Shown here piece after piece: positions 33,640 to 45,100 of a DNA stretch of 64,000 bases. Within the stretch, counting starts at the first letter, position 1. Each line of letters begins with the position of its first letter. Under the pieces are notes generated by a model. That model was not told the origin of the DNA and searched no databases. It saw only the letters and a list, made by a program, of their open reading frames with translations. The DNA is from Paracyclopina nana. Taxonomy: Eukaryota; Arthropoda; Copepoda; Cyclopoida; Cyclopettidae. Where the stretch lies: the NCBI GenBank assembly GCA_019096065.1, contig JAGUCH010000007.1:4858501-4922500 (forward strand), read 5' to 3'. The translations under genes were made by a program, and so were the position numbers.

Positions 33640-35871
33640 TTAAGGCAAGTTCTCATTGTCTTGATTTTGAGTCGGTCTGCGTCTTGACTTCTCCTCATAA
33701 TCGGCAAGACTTGATGGCAATCTGTTAAGTCGGGTAAAATCTGGTAAAACTTGGAAGAGCAAGGCTGACACAAGTGTTGTCACACCCATTATGATAATCA
33801 CAGTTGTGTTGAGGTGCAGGAATTGCAGCTCACCTAGCAAGATCCCAACGATGCCACCAATTCTGCTCAGGCCTGAGCAGATTCCCAGCAGTGATGACCT
33901 GGAACAAATTGTTCGGATTCAAGGGGAAGGAAAACTGTCAAGTCAAACATGTACCTGTATCTTTTTGGGAACTGCTCCACAGTAATGATCCATAAGATGG
34001 CAAATGCAGCTGCAGATATGAAGCTGTTGATGTGAGCAACATAGAGAGTTTTTCCATAGAAGCTTGATGAGACAGTTCCATTGGTAGCGTTTGGGCTGTA
34101 GGTCAGATTGGAATGGTCACTCTTTTCATCAGTGGATACCATGAACAAAAAGTAGGCAACTGCTGAGCACAACAGGAAAACGGAGTAAGGCAAGTTTTTC
34201 CTCTTCACAGTGCAGCATGTCAGCAGGGCCATAATTTCACCAATGGCTCCCAGGACTGCTGACAAGATGTCATTTTCAAACTTCTTGTGAGTGCTCGAGA
34301 TTTTGCACCAGCTATGCAGGAAACCATAAAATGTCACTCCCAATACAAACCAAGACAGCCCCAAGCTGATCAAGTTTGCATACAAAGTTGGGCATCCCCT
34401 GATGGCTTGCCAAATTGGAGGCTCTCCGTGATCAAGCCGCTCTTCATCGCCTCGTTGGATCTCTTCACTCCAGATGAGCTGCTCTAGGAAAAGGTATGTG
34501 GTGGCTATGACCACAGTGAGAAGGATCAGAACTGAAGACCACTCATTGCAAAAGTAGACAATGGCCAAAGCTATGAATCTGCTGAGGGACCAGGAAAGTT
34601 GGAAGCACAGAGCTGATACCAATCTGAACTTCCATTCTTGAACTTGATAGTCGGCCACCTCCACCAGATGGGTGATGACAAGCAGGTACACAGCACTTGA
34701 TGTGAGTGCCACGAAAAACCAGGCAAATGAGAAAATGTACACATTGCCTATAAATAATAATGATAAAAATGAGGATGTTGGTCCCAGATCATGAACATGA
34801 CTCACCTGCAGCTGCAGAAATCATTCCGCTGATGATGAGCACTTTGATGTTCAGCCTAAGCATCATCCAACGATCGTAGTGATCAGCCAGGAAGCCAAAG
34901 ATGAACTGACTGATGGCAAATCCGGCCATGAAGACCATTTTCAGCCACATCATGCAGCAAAAAGGCTCCTCGTGGAAGTGATAATGGCCTGGACCATGTG
35001 CATGACCTCCACCGTGTGCATGATGATGACTGCCATGTCCATGGTCATGAGAATGAGTGTGACCATGCACTACATCATGGTCATGGTTATGTTTCCTGCG
35101 AGCCTTCTTAGATGCTTTTGTCACATTGTCATGATCCATGTTGTTATTTTCCTCATGGTGATCATGATGATGGTCCTTTTTGTCATTATCATCATCATCA
35201 TGGTCATCAATTTGTGTCTCGTGTTTGTCTTGTTCATCATTGTCACCTTTTAGTGCGTCAGGTTCACCATCGCTAAGTTTTTTGACATCCTGATCAATAT
35301 CATGATTGTGATCATGATCATCGTCATCATGATCTTTGTCATCATGATCGTTGTCACCATGATCTTTGTCACCATGATCTTCATCATCATGATCATCACC
35401 TTCATGAACATGATCATCACCTTCATGAACATGATCATCCCTTCGTCGTCTCCTATGGTCGTGATCATGATGCATCAGATTAGGTCCATGATGATGATCA
35501 GCTTCATGATCATTGTCGTCATTTTCTCCATGCTTTTCGTCGCCATGCCCAGTGATGGCTTCCGGATCAAAGCTGTGCCACAGCGTGACTGTCAGTGGTT
35601 CGAAGCCAGCAAATATCAAATTGCCATCATTCGATTTGCCCACCATTTCAGGCTCGTAGGTGAGGAAAGGAGTGGCGAAGCTTTGAGCCAAGCATGCTGA
35701 CACCAGCAACGAAGTCGCCATCATCCACTGCACAACTTTGCCCTTTTTTCCATCTTGGCTCACTGACAGTTTTTTGCGCAGATGTTGCGAAAATTGATCA
35801 ATTTTCTGAGAACAACTCCTCACCACTCTTGAGTAGTCCACAAGGTTTGTTTCGGAGCTAGTTGACGGCAT
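33640..35871 (-). CDS. SLC22-like MFS transporter with a His/Asp-rich first loop
   Basis: Three exons on minus: 35871-34806, 34747-33955, 33898-33640; 705 aa. About twelve membrane segments; TM1 is near 47-66. MFS motif A follows TM2 as FGFLADHYDRWMM. The central loop (GDEERLDHGEPPIWQ) and KRYRYSSLLGICSG after a late helix fit SLC22/organic-ion carriers, which also have a large extracellular loop between TM1 and TM2. Here that loop is about 230 residues, of which 107-303 is almost pure His, Asp and Glu with repeats such as DDHVHEG and HDHGHGSHHH. Such tracts are typical of ZIP/ZnT zinc transporters, not of MFS carriers. Substrate is unknown; metal binding is an inference. Confidence 0.85.
35020..35520 (-). 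repeat. Imperfect CATGAT/CATCATGAT tract coding the His/Asp loop
   Basis: On the plus strand the segment is built of CATGATCAT-type units for about 500 bp. It translates in the minus frame to His/Asp runs with no stop. The exact 21-bp unit coding DDHVHEG is present twice in tandem (about 35395-35440), so slippage has enlarged the loop. Confidence 0.7.
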
Positions 35872-36881
35872 TTCGGACGCCTTCTAGTTTTCTTTTGTTA
35901 ATTCGCCGCCATCTTCTTTTTCTATATAGTGAAGTTATTGTTGGAACGCTTTGTGGGATTCCCAGGTTCTAAACCGCGGGCCCTCATGTCTCTCATGCAT
36001 GTATGGCATGGCATTGACTCTACCTGAGCCAGCCTATAGGCTCTAAAAAAAGCTGCGTACTTTAAGCCTCACCTTGCTCAGCTAGGCATACTTTTTGCGC
36101 CTGTACATAACGATTTTTAATTTTTTAAGCATGCTTGGCTATAATGGTACACATGTACCGAAAACTAACACAAGATATAGATACCTAACAAATAGAGTTG
36201 CCAAGAAAAATTAATTGCATATGTTGTGTTCATTTTTTTGAAAAAATAGGGTGCATGCGTATAAGGTTGATAACTAATAGCTATATACTATTTTCTAACT
36301 TTTATCTTATTACATTTTGTGATTGGTTCATATGTTGTGTTGTTTCAGGTGGGAGCTTTGTGATATGCGTGCACATTTGGAATAAGGTCGGCAGCGAGCC
36401 CTTTATGCCTATTGGCCTGTAACCAGTTTTTTAAAAAGGCATGAGCTCTTTACCAAAGCACATATATTTACCTGATTTGTACTTGATTGGTCTTGCGTGA
36501 GTTTTTTCTAGACATAGCCGAGCAATGTGAAACGCGCGTTCCAACGTCTTGTATCACTAAAAATGTCCACTGTAACGTTTTCCCATAGACCACGCAAAGC
36601 AATTTTAGAATTGCCAATTACCAAAGATTATCTGCCTGCAACTGCCACAATTTAGATTTTGTCTTTATCTGTCCCCCAAACTGATTTAAAAGTATTTACT
36701 AGCAATGTAGCTTTTATTAGCTAATTTTTTTAGGTTTGAATAGAATTCATGAAAAGGCTTTCATTACAAGCTGTAATAAAGATAGTGTCATAATTTATTG
36801 GTGTTTCGAGCCTACGTCTCTGAACTAACAAATATATATAATAATTAACTAACACAAAGTAATTTTCATGTTAAATTCCTC
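35872..36881. other. Intergenic, no gene seen
   Basis: AT-rich; one 74-codon hydrophobic frame on plus (36198-36422) lacks any support and is treated as chance. Confidence 0.5.
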
Positions 36882-37988
36882 CTAGCATGTATGAAATGGG
36901 TTGGCAAAGTCGATAAATGTTGACGTGGTGACTGATGCAAAGCCCATTGGTCTTCCTGGCTCACACCATTGTGAACCTCCGAGTGAGTTGACTCCAACTT
37001 GGACATACTTTCCATTTTTGAGAGCCACAACAGGTCCTAGGTATGAGATCATGATCAAATATCAATAAAATTAATTTCTATAATAGTGCCTCCGTTGTCG
37101 CCATGACAAATTCCCCCATTTGCAAAGTTGGCGCAAAAATAATCCGGGTTGTCTTTGGTAGTGCATTCAGAGTCTTCGATTATTGAAACAGTTGCTTCCT
37201 TTAGCGTTAAACTCAACAAGTCGGAAGTATTTGTTGTCTTTCCCCAACCCATGGTAGTGACAATTGTGCCAGGACTCAGATCCTCCTCCGGATTCATTGA
37301 TAGACAAATTGGCTTGATGGTAGCACTACAAGAGGGTAATGAAGTGTTCAAGACCAATATGGCAAAATCCAAGTTGGAATCATCCGGAGGTCGGATTATT
37401 GAATCGACATAAAACTCATATGGAGCATTCTTTGCCACAGAGCCAGCATAGACAGTGAAAGCTGAGGGATGGAGTTGACCAGTGCAGTGATTGGCAGTCA
37501 AAATTTTATTGTGATAAATGATGCTTCCAGAGCAAAATCCAATGGAGCTTTGAATGCTTGCCATCCAAGGATACTTTGTGGAGCTCTTCACTTCCATTCC
37601 AAAAACAATTTTGTATGACTTTGACTCAGATTTGCTATGTGGGCAATCTGCATCAGCTGATTGACTTTCAATGGCTAGTTGGTTTTGGTGAGTGACAGAG
37701 TGGTTCACCATTGTCAAGGTGCCCTTAAAATCATGCTATATAATGTCCGTTTTGCTATTCAGTTTCATTTACCATGAGAACAAAGCTCAGGGAAGATCCA
37801 TTGAAATTGGTTGAAATTGGCTGAACATCTTGACCACTCAATGTGTTAAACAGTTTTTGCGATGTAGCTGAAAAAGCTGCCATTGCCATAATTACATTCT
37901 GTAACCTGCAAGGTTGACAATTTCTTAAACTTTCTCTACTTAAAAAAATTCTTACCAAAGCAACAAGAGTTCGAATAAGGATCATCAT
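36882..37988 (-). CDS. Chymotrypsin-fold serine protease homologue, catalytic Ser changed
   Basis: Four exons on minus: 37988-37956, 37898-37773, 37723-37090, 37036-36882; 315 aa. The first exon plus the start of the second give a signal peptide (MMILIRTLVAL...). The S1 domain begins at KIVFGMEVKSSTKYPWMAS. His is kept (ILTANHC) and Asp is kept (LDFAIL), but the serine motif reads GDNGGP instead of GDSGGP, so it should not cleave by the usual mechanism. The last intron begins with GC (GGAG|GCACTA), where the neighbouring paralogue has GT. Likely secreted, in hemolymph or gut; such pseudo-proteases act as cofactors or binding proteins in insects. Tandem with the next gene. Confidence 0.82.
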
Positions 37989-38249
37989 TTTCAATTTTCA
38001 GGTGAATGACATCAAATAAGAAATCTTGTTAAAGCATCTTGAGGGCAAAGAAACCGGAGCTTTCCCATTTATAATGCGCCTATGATAATTTATTGCTGCC
38101 ATAATTTGTAAAAATCTTCCAAGCTAATTGCTAATTCTAGCTTTTACATCATAATTGAAACTGAAGAGATTACGTTGTTTAGTACTTTTTAGTGCTGAAT
38201 ATGTCATTGCTTTTTTATATATTTTTGCTTCTACAAAGCAGAATGAGTG

Positions 38250-39458
38250 CTAGCAGGTCTGAAATGGCATGGCAAAGTCAATAAATGTGGAAGTTGTGGT
38301 CGATGCAAAGAACATTGGCTCTTGAGCTCCACACCCGTGATGGCTAGGAAATGTCGATATTCCCACTAGGACATACTTTCCATTTTGGAAAGCCACCACT
38401 GGGCCTAGAAAGCAGATTTCAAAATGAAGCAATAATATTTTTTCACATTGTCACATACCCCCATAATCTCCTAAACAGACTCCTCCATTGCCATAATGAG
38501 CGCAGAAATAATCCGGATCCACTCTCTTTGTTCTGCATTCGAAATCAGTTGTCACGGAGAGGTTGGCTTCTTTCACAACTGTTACTGTTCCCTCAATATT
38601 CGACTCATTATTCGTGCGTCCCCATCCCATAACCGTGACAATTGCTCCCGGACTCAGATCCTCAGCTGGAGTCATGGATAGGCAAATTGGCTTGATATTT
38701 GGAAGGCAAGTTGGTAAAGAGGTGTTAAGGTTCAAGATGGCAAAACCCAAGGTTGAATTTTTGGGAGGCGCCATAATTGAGCTGACATAATACTTATTTG
38801 GGACATAGAGTTTTGCAATAGATCCGACATACACCGCAACATTTTCAGCGGGGATCTCATTTCCCTCATTGTCATGCGTGCATACCACTGCAGTCAATAT
38901 TTTTGTGTAAGAAATGATGCTGCCAGCGCAAATGAAGCCATGGCTTAATACGCTTGCCATCCATGGATACTTTGTGGAGCTGTCAACTTCAGATCCACCG
39001 GAAATTTTGTACGACTTTGCATCGGAATTGTTCTGCGGACAATCTGCCTCATTTGGGCTACTGATATTCATATTGCTTTCCAATCCAGCTGATGTATTGT
39101 TAAACACAATCAATGAACCCTTGAAGTGAAAATTAATTATTCAAGAAGGTTTTTTATTTTTTGTTTCCATCAAACAGCAGCAATTTAAAAACCATAATTA
39201 TTTCCTTGGAAACTAACAATTTTTTGAAAAAGATATGTGAAATAAAATGCTTCTTACTGCAAATAGAATATCGTATGGGCTGTTTGTCATGTTGGATAAA
39301 AATGGGTTGATGCCAAACACACTAAATTGAGGAGCAGACTTGGCTGCAATTGCCATTATTGCCTAGAAGGAAAGCAAACAGAGGAGCTCTTAAAATAACT
39401 CTTTCATTTTATTGTTCGCAACGCCTACGGCTATAACCAAAGCTGTCAAGCACACCAT
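38250..39458 (-). CDS. Chymotrypsin-fold serine protease homologue, whole triad lost
   Basis: Four exons on minus: 39458-39429, 39362-39258, 39119-38459, 38404-38250; 316 aa. MVCLTALVIAAIMAIAA is a signal peptide split by the first intron, exactly as in the paralogue at 36.9-38.0 kb. The S1 domain starts KISGGSEVDSSTKYPWMAS. The histidine site reads LTAVVC (His lost), the aspartate site LGFAIL (Asp to Gly) and the serine site GDYGGP (Ser to Tyr). The fold-forming cysteines and the VMGWGRT segment remain, so the protein is probably kept for a non-catalytic role. Exon phases match the paralogue, confirming a tandem duplication. Confidence 0.85.
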
Positions 39459-42145
39459 GGTGGCCTCAAAGCGCTTTTTCGACCATATTGCGGCAAATTG
39501 GAGTCAAAAATATAATAACGTGAAATACGAGCCAAGCTTCATAAAAATATGATGATAAATGTTCACATTCGTGTTGCCATTTCCGCATAATTCGTTCCGA
39601 ACTTTAGCCACTTTTTAATGAAACCAGCCATCATTGAAACATTTGTTGCCTTTGAAAATAATTGTGTACTCATCTAAAAAAATAAAAGATGTAATGCAAT
39701 AAAAAAAATGCGGAAAGAAGTGGCCATTAATCAGGCAACCTCGATCATTTTGCAACATGAGAGCTTATGCAAGCTGGAAATAGTTAAAGTTAACACTCTC
39801 GGATTTTCCATAACTGAAAGTGCGAGAGTCATCAACTTTGGTGTTTATTTCCGCGCTACAACGTTTTTTGCATCAAATTGATTCCAGGATCGCCGGGTTT
39901 GTTAAAGAGGGGCTTTTTTTTCACACACACCCCAAATGAATTGGGGTGAATTTGGCAGATGCGTTTATTAGGAGACTGAGGGGTGACTTGAGCGAAGCTC
40001 TAACAAAGAGGCTTTATGTAACGACATCTGCTTTCATGCACGCTCGTCTGAGTGCACAATAATGCACTAAATGCCAATCGTGAGACTTGCAAGGCGAGCT
40101 TCATGTTTATTATGCTTAGTGTTTGCTTTGCATCGGCGCATTTTGACAACTTCGCGAGCTTGTCAATCTCGGCAAATAACGGCCCGAATCGTTACGCGCA
40201 TTTTTCCGGTGGGGAAATCGTTTCGAAGCCTCAAATTGAATTTTCTTCGCTCTTTTCGGAAAGATGGAAAGCGCGGGAAGGCTGCGTGGCCTTTTTGGTC
40301 TTTGGCACATATTTTCGTCCTTGCTTTCTCCACGATGGCCTCGCCGAGGATATCAAACTGCGCAATAGTCCCTCTTGGCGGCCTTCGCCTCCTCACCCCC
40401 GCACGTGCACGTGGCGGCATCGGCGGCCCAAAAGCCCCGTAAAAAGGACGCAGTCAAGGAGAGAAGCGAGGGGCTTTTGTGATCGCCGGCAAAGGTCCAC
40501 CGTGTCCCTCCTGGGTGAACGGAGCTCGAGTCTCGCGTAGAGGTGTTGTGACCTTATTTCTCCCCCTCCGATTCACATGGCCTCAATTTGACAGACGGAA
40601 GATGCGCGAGCTGCTTGCTGATTTTTCTACACACGCGCATTGCGGCCAATTGCACATACTCGCTACATTTTTAAGCTTTTCAATTTTCACATATTACGGT
40701 AGAGGCGGAAAACATCATGGTTCTTTTCAGGTTGGAGAGCATGGCTTCACTTTGTCGCGAAGCATGTCCAAAGCTTCTTTTTTAGGCTCGCATCGGGGTT
40801 AAAAAGGGGAAGGACAACCCTCGCGAGGAACCTGGCCAAGACGCTGGAATTTAGAAAGCAGGAATCACCCAGGGGGAAAAAGGGGGAGGGGGAGAAAAGC
40901 GCGCGGTGACTCGATGGTTTCATCGCGCGCGGTTTGCATGAACACCGGCCGCCCAACCGACGTCTTGGAGGGCGCTCCGCGACGCGACGGAAGCGCGCAC
41001 GCGCCGTCGTCTTGCTCTAGACGGGCGTAAAACAGCCGCGCTGCATTTCAAGACGGGATCGCTTTTGGCGGGAACGCGGCGCTACCAGGCGTAGGCCTTC
41101 GGGCCTCGCCGATCCACGAAAATGCCAAAATAGCGTGCGGCGCACGAGCCCGATTTCGCTAATGAAATTCGTCATTGCGATAGCGACGGCCTTATCGTCG
41201 CACCCAATTTTATCGCGGGATTGCGCCAATGGGCAGTGCAACTGTCACGCGGGCAAACAGTGCAATTATGGCTAAAATCAATAAATTGGGACGACGGAAA
41301 CTTCCTACAGACTGCCCCGCATCTTGAAGTTTGAGCAAAGTTCAACTTTTCTTTGACATTTTCATCGAGGATAAGCCTGGCTTCTTTCGGATCGGAAATG
41401 CGCCGTCTGGGAGTGATTCTGGTGTCGCTGCAAACGCAGTAGCAGCAGCAGACTTTGTCGACTTTGTCGTCGTCGTCGTCGATCGCCTCTCGCTCTGTCT
41501 ACCCGCCAAGCCCACCAGCCGCCAGCTAGCTATCGTTGAGCTCGGTCGGTGGGGAAAGAGGGGTGTCGATGGCGGCAAAGGCGGCCCGACCCGCAGCCAG
41601 ACGTTTCAACTTAGCAGCAGCAGCCAGCCGGCAGCAACGCTCGCCTTGGCCGCTGTAGGCCTCCACCGATCCTCGCCACCGAACGAACCCACGAGTCGTC
41701 TGGGAGAAAAATCGAAACCAATTTTGCCGAAGAAGTTTTTGTCCTCATGGATTTGTTTACGTTTTGCAGAACCCAATATTTTTGTCGCCAAACGGAGCGG
41801 CGCTAATTTCGGCATAGTACTTTTCTCGTCAAATGAAGTGGCGTTGAAACGGCCGACCGTCCAAAAGTAAACAAGAGTTTTCGAGACTCGAGTTGGTGTC
41901 GGGACGAACATTGCTGCTCGCGAGTCGTCTGCGTGAATGCGAAGTAGTCTGGACTAGTGCACATAGTCTGGTATGGCCTCGGCGTACTTGGTAAACGTCC
42001 CGTTCCGACCTCCAGCTTGTGCGGCGCGCAATTCGGCCTTCTTAATGCAAGCTGCCGTCCGTCGCTCAGTCGTCTCACGGGCCGTGATCGCACCAACAAC
42101 ACAACACTCATCGTCTCATCGAATCATGTGAATTCGCCACGCACC
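39459..42145. promoter_or_regulatory. CpG-rich upstream region and 5' UTR of SKI
   Basis: From about 40.05 kb the sequence changes from AT-rich to GC- and CpG-rich (CGCGCGG, GCGACGCGACGG) and stays so through the first SKI exons. Long overlapping frames on both strands here (40.05-40.54, 41.33-41.87 kb) are explained by GC content. A GTC/CAG trinucleotide stretch occurs at about 41440-41485. The SKI first exon probably begins between 41.3 and 42.1 kb. Confidence 0.5.
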
Positions 42146-45100
42146 ATGAGCGCAGAGTCAAAGGCCACGCCCGCCGCACCGCTCGGGGGCGTGGGCAGGG
42201 GGACCCCGCCCTCCAAGGACTTTGCCAACACCCATAGGGTGAAGAAGCTCCTGGAGACCTACACCATGACCGCCGAGAGGTCACTCATGGGCCCCGACCA
42301 CAGCGAGTACTACGACAGGTTCAAGCTGCCGCCCGACGTCGAGCTCAGCAAGACGGAGCAGCCGGGACAGAGGGCTGCTGTCGATGTCGAGGCCTCCAAG
42401 AGGCTGCAAATGCAAATGGCCGCCGTAGCCTCCTCAATGCAGTCTGGCGGACTCAAGGGTGGTGGGCCTCCTTCGCCCTCGCCGGCCTTGACGAGCAACG
42501 GCTTGGTCACCCTCTCCAGGATGGACGGCAACGGCTTCGACGAGTACGGCAGGCACAAGTCACGCAGCAGTACTAGCCACGATCCCAGACACTTGACCGG
42601 TGAAATGATTCGTCAGATGAACGCCCTCCAGAAGAAAGGGGGCAACGCCAGCGCGGCAGCCGCGGCCGCGGCCTCGCTGGCCTATCAGCATCAACTCCAA
42701 ATGCAAGCTACCTACGAAAGAGTCCTCAAGGTGAGTTCTTCGTGTTGCATTAATAAATAGCAGCACTGTATCGGAATTTTCATGACGCTTGCCATTATTG
42801 TCGCTCTCATCCTTCTTGCAGGAGAAGACTTACCTGAAATACAACAAGGCCGTGCAGCAAGAATCGACGACGAGTAGCAGCAGTGCTGTGCCCGCGGCCA
42901 AAGCTGTAGTGGCCCCCGTGTTCAGCGCCCGTGATCGAGGCCACCCGAACTTGTCAGAAACGCGGCTGGCCAACCGAGACATTGCCTGCTTCGAGGTCGG
43001 TGGCGAGAAACGCTGCTGCCTCCCCCAAATCCTGAACAGTGTCCTCGACCAAATCAGCCTCGCTGCCATTCACGCTGCGTGTGACGAGCTCCAGATCTAC
43101 TGCTCCACGTGCACCCACGAGCAGCTGGATGTGCTCAAGTTGGGCAAAATCATCCCTGACACCGCTGCGCAGTGCGGCCTCATTACGAAATCCGATGCAG
43201 AGAGGCTGTGCTCCAAGCTGTTGGACTGCAACCCACCCGTAGCCTCCATGATGGGGTTCCACGCCACGGCCTCGCCTTTCAGCTTTCGAGTGCAGCACGA
43301 GTGTTTCGGCAAATGCAGGGGCATCGTGCTCCCCGAGGCCTACACCTCCGCCAATGCGAGATGCATTGAGTGCCTTGAGTGCGAGGGCCTGTTCTGCCCG
43401 GCCAAGTTCGTCTGCCATTCTCACCGCAACCGGGAGAATCGCACTTGTCATTGGGGATTCGACTCCTCGAATTGGAGGGCTTATTTGCACTTGGCTGATG
43501 ACTACACTGTGGCAGAGCGAGACAAACTGGCCAAGACTGTGGTGGACTTTAAGGCCAGATATGTCAACAGTGGTAGTAATAGTAGTGCAGTGGCTCCCAG
43601 CCCCAACAACCAATACAAGAGAAAGCTGCAGCAGCAGGTGAGTTGAAATATATAAATGTAACTGTTGTTGGTAGAGTTGAGTCTGAAACTTGTCAAAGGT
43701 GTCGAAAGACTTCTCTAGCCTTTTTCTGAGCAGAGTGTATAAAAGTGTTTTTTGCTCCGCTGGGTAATCATTACTTAGAGCTAGAAGATTTATTAAGCGC
43801 TGTCAGTCGTCGAAAAAGCAGTAGTTACCTCGAGTCGAAGGTGATTTTTTATCTATCGTTCCTAGGCACTTTTACTTTCATATGCAGATGAAGTGAGTCT
43901 AGACATTTTTGTTTGCCATCCGTGCTTGTTGCTCCTCCCTAAGAAGCTACACATGCATGAATTTTGACGAGAAAAAATTGACAAACTAGTATTAGAGTGA
44001 GCTAGCAACAAGGGGCCATAAGTGTGCGCGAGTGCAATTTTCGGCTATTTTAATGGTCCGTAAGCAGTCGTTTTGGCCACACTCTAAAAGCCAAAAAGAG
44101 TTTGCAGTCTCGAATACGTTTCAAAATTCCCATTTTCTTCTATTTCGTCCTCGACTCGCTGTTAGTGTGCCATTATTGGCTGAAAAGTGCATTTAGCAAA
44201 AAATGGCAAAGAGGGCGCCTATCAACAGCTGGCCATGTCAAACAAAGATTGGCATCTTGTTTCCAAGCATTTTTGATTAAATTGATTCTGCCTCACAAGT
44301 ATTCTTTTTTTGTATCACTTTTTCAATCTGGCGCTGAAAAATGCTGTAATTTATCCGCACCCCAAGCAGTGAGTAGTGCAGTAACAAAAAGCATTCTAGC
44401 AGTAGCCTTGCTAACAAACAAGTCCGAAATCGAGGGGTAGCTTGCTTTTGGACCGACAAACAACAAAAGACTCGAATTCTTTTGAATGGATTTTCTGCCA
44501 AAATGGGTGCATTCATCGCATGCAGAGGAGGGCCAAGGAAAAAGGAGCTTCATAATTGTTTTCTTTTGCTGCTTCTTTGGTCGCGACAAAGTGCAATTGA
44601 TTTAAGTGCAACAGCAGCAAACTGGAAATCATCTCTAGTTTCTCAAGGTTATGCAATATAATACACTGCTGCTGGAGTTTGGAGCCAATTTTGATGACGA
44701 TTAAAACGTGTGCGTTGTTGTTTTCGTCGTCGTTTTTCTATCTGATCGGAGAAGCTTCGCATAAGGCCGTGAAAAATAGCGCAAAATCGCTACAGCGACG
44801 TTAAACAAAAAAAGTTGCTACATTATTACGCGCGCATCATCGAGATTGACATTTCCACTCGTTTTATTCAGCAGGCTGAGCTATTACAGCAGGGCTTGGC
44901 TGCTTGTGAAAATTCTGAAATTAATGGCAAATTTCCAACATTCCGCCTCAGCTCTAAAGGGTAAAAAAGCAGCCTATGTCATTCGATAGTTTCACTGCAA
45001 CTGCTCCTATGAAAAAGTTATTTTGGTGAAACTGAATTTTGCTTCATTGGAGCCGGCCATTTAGCATGAATTCCACTGGGCTGCAAAAATAATTTGGGAA

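Noticed and set aside
34879-35253. Met/Val/Ile-rich frames antisense to the MFS gene
   Set aside because: Mirror image of the His/Asp codons (CAT and GAT read as ATG and ATC on the other strand); a shadow, not a membrane protein.
35290-35460. CRISPR-like regular repeats
   Set aside because: Repeats are contiguous coding microsatellite units in a eukaryotic gene, with no spacers.
40052-40540. 162-codon open frame in the CpG-rich zone
   Set aside because: Long frames are open simultaneously on other frames and strands; the translation is low-complexity Arg/Pro/Ser, as expected from GC-rich DNA without stops.
41331-41870. 179-codon open frame upstream of SKI
   Set aside because: Ser/Ala/Val-rich from trinucleotide repeats, no splice context; better explained as SKI promoter or 5' UTR.
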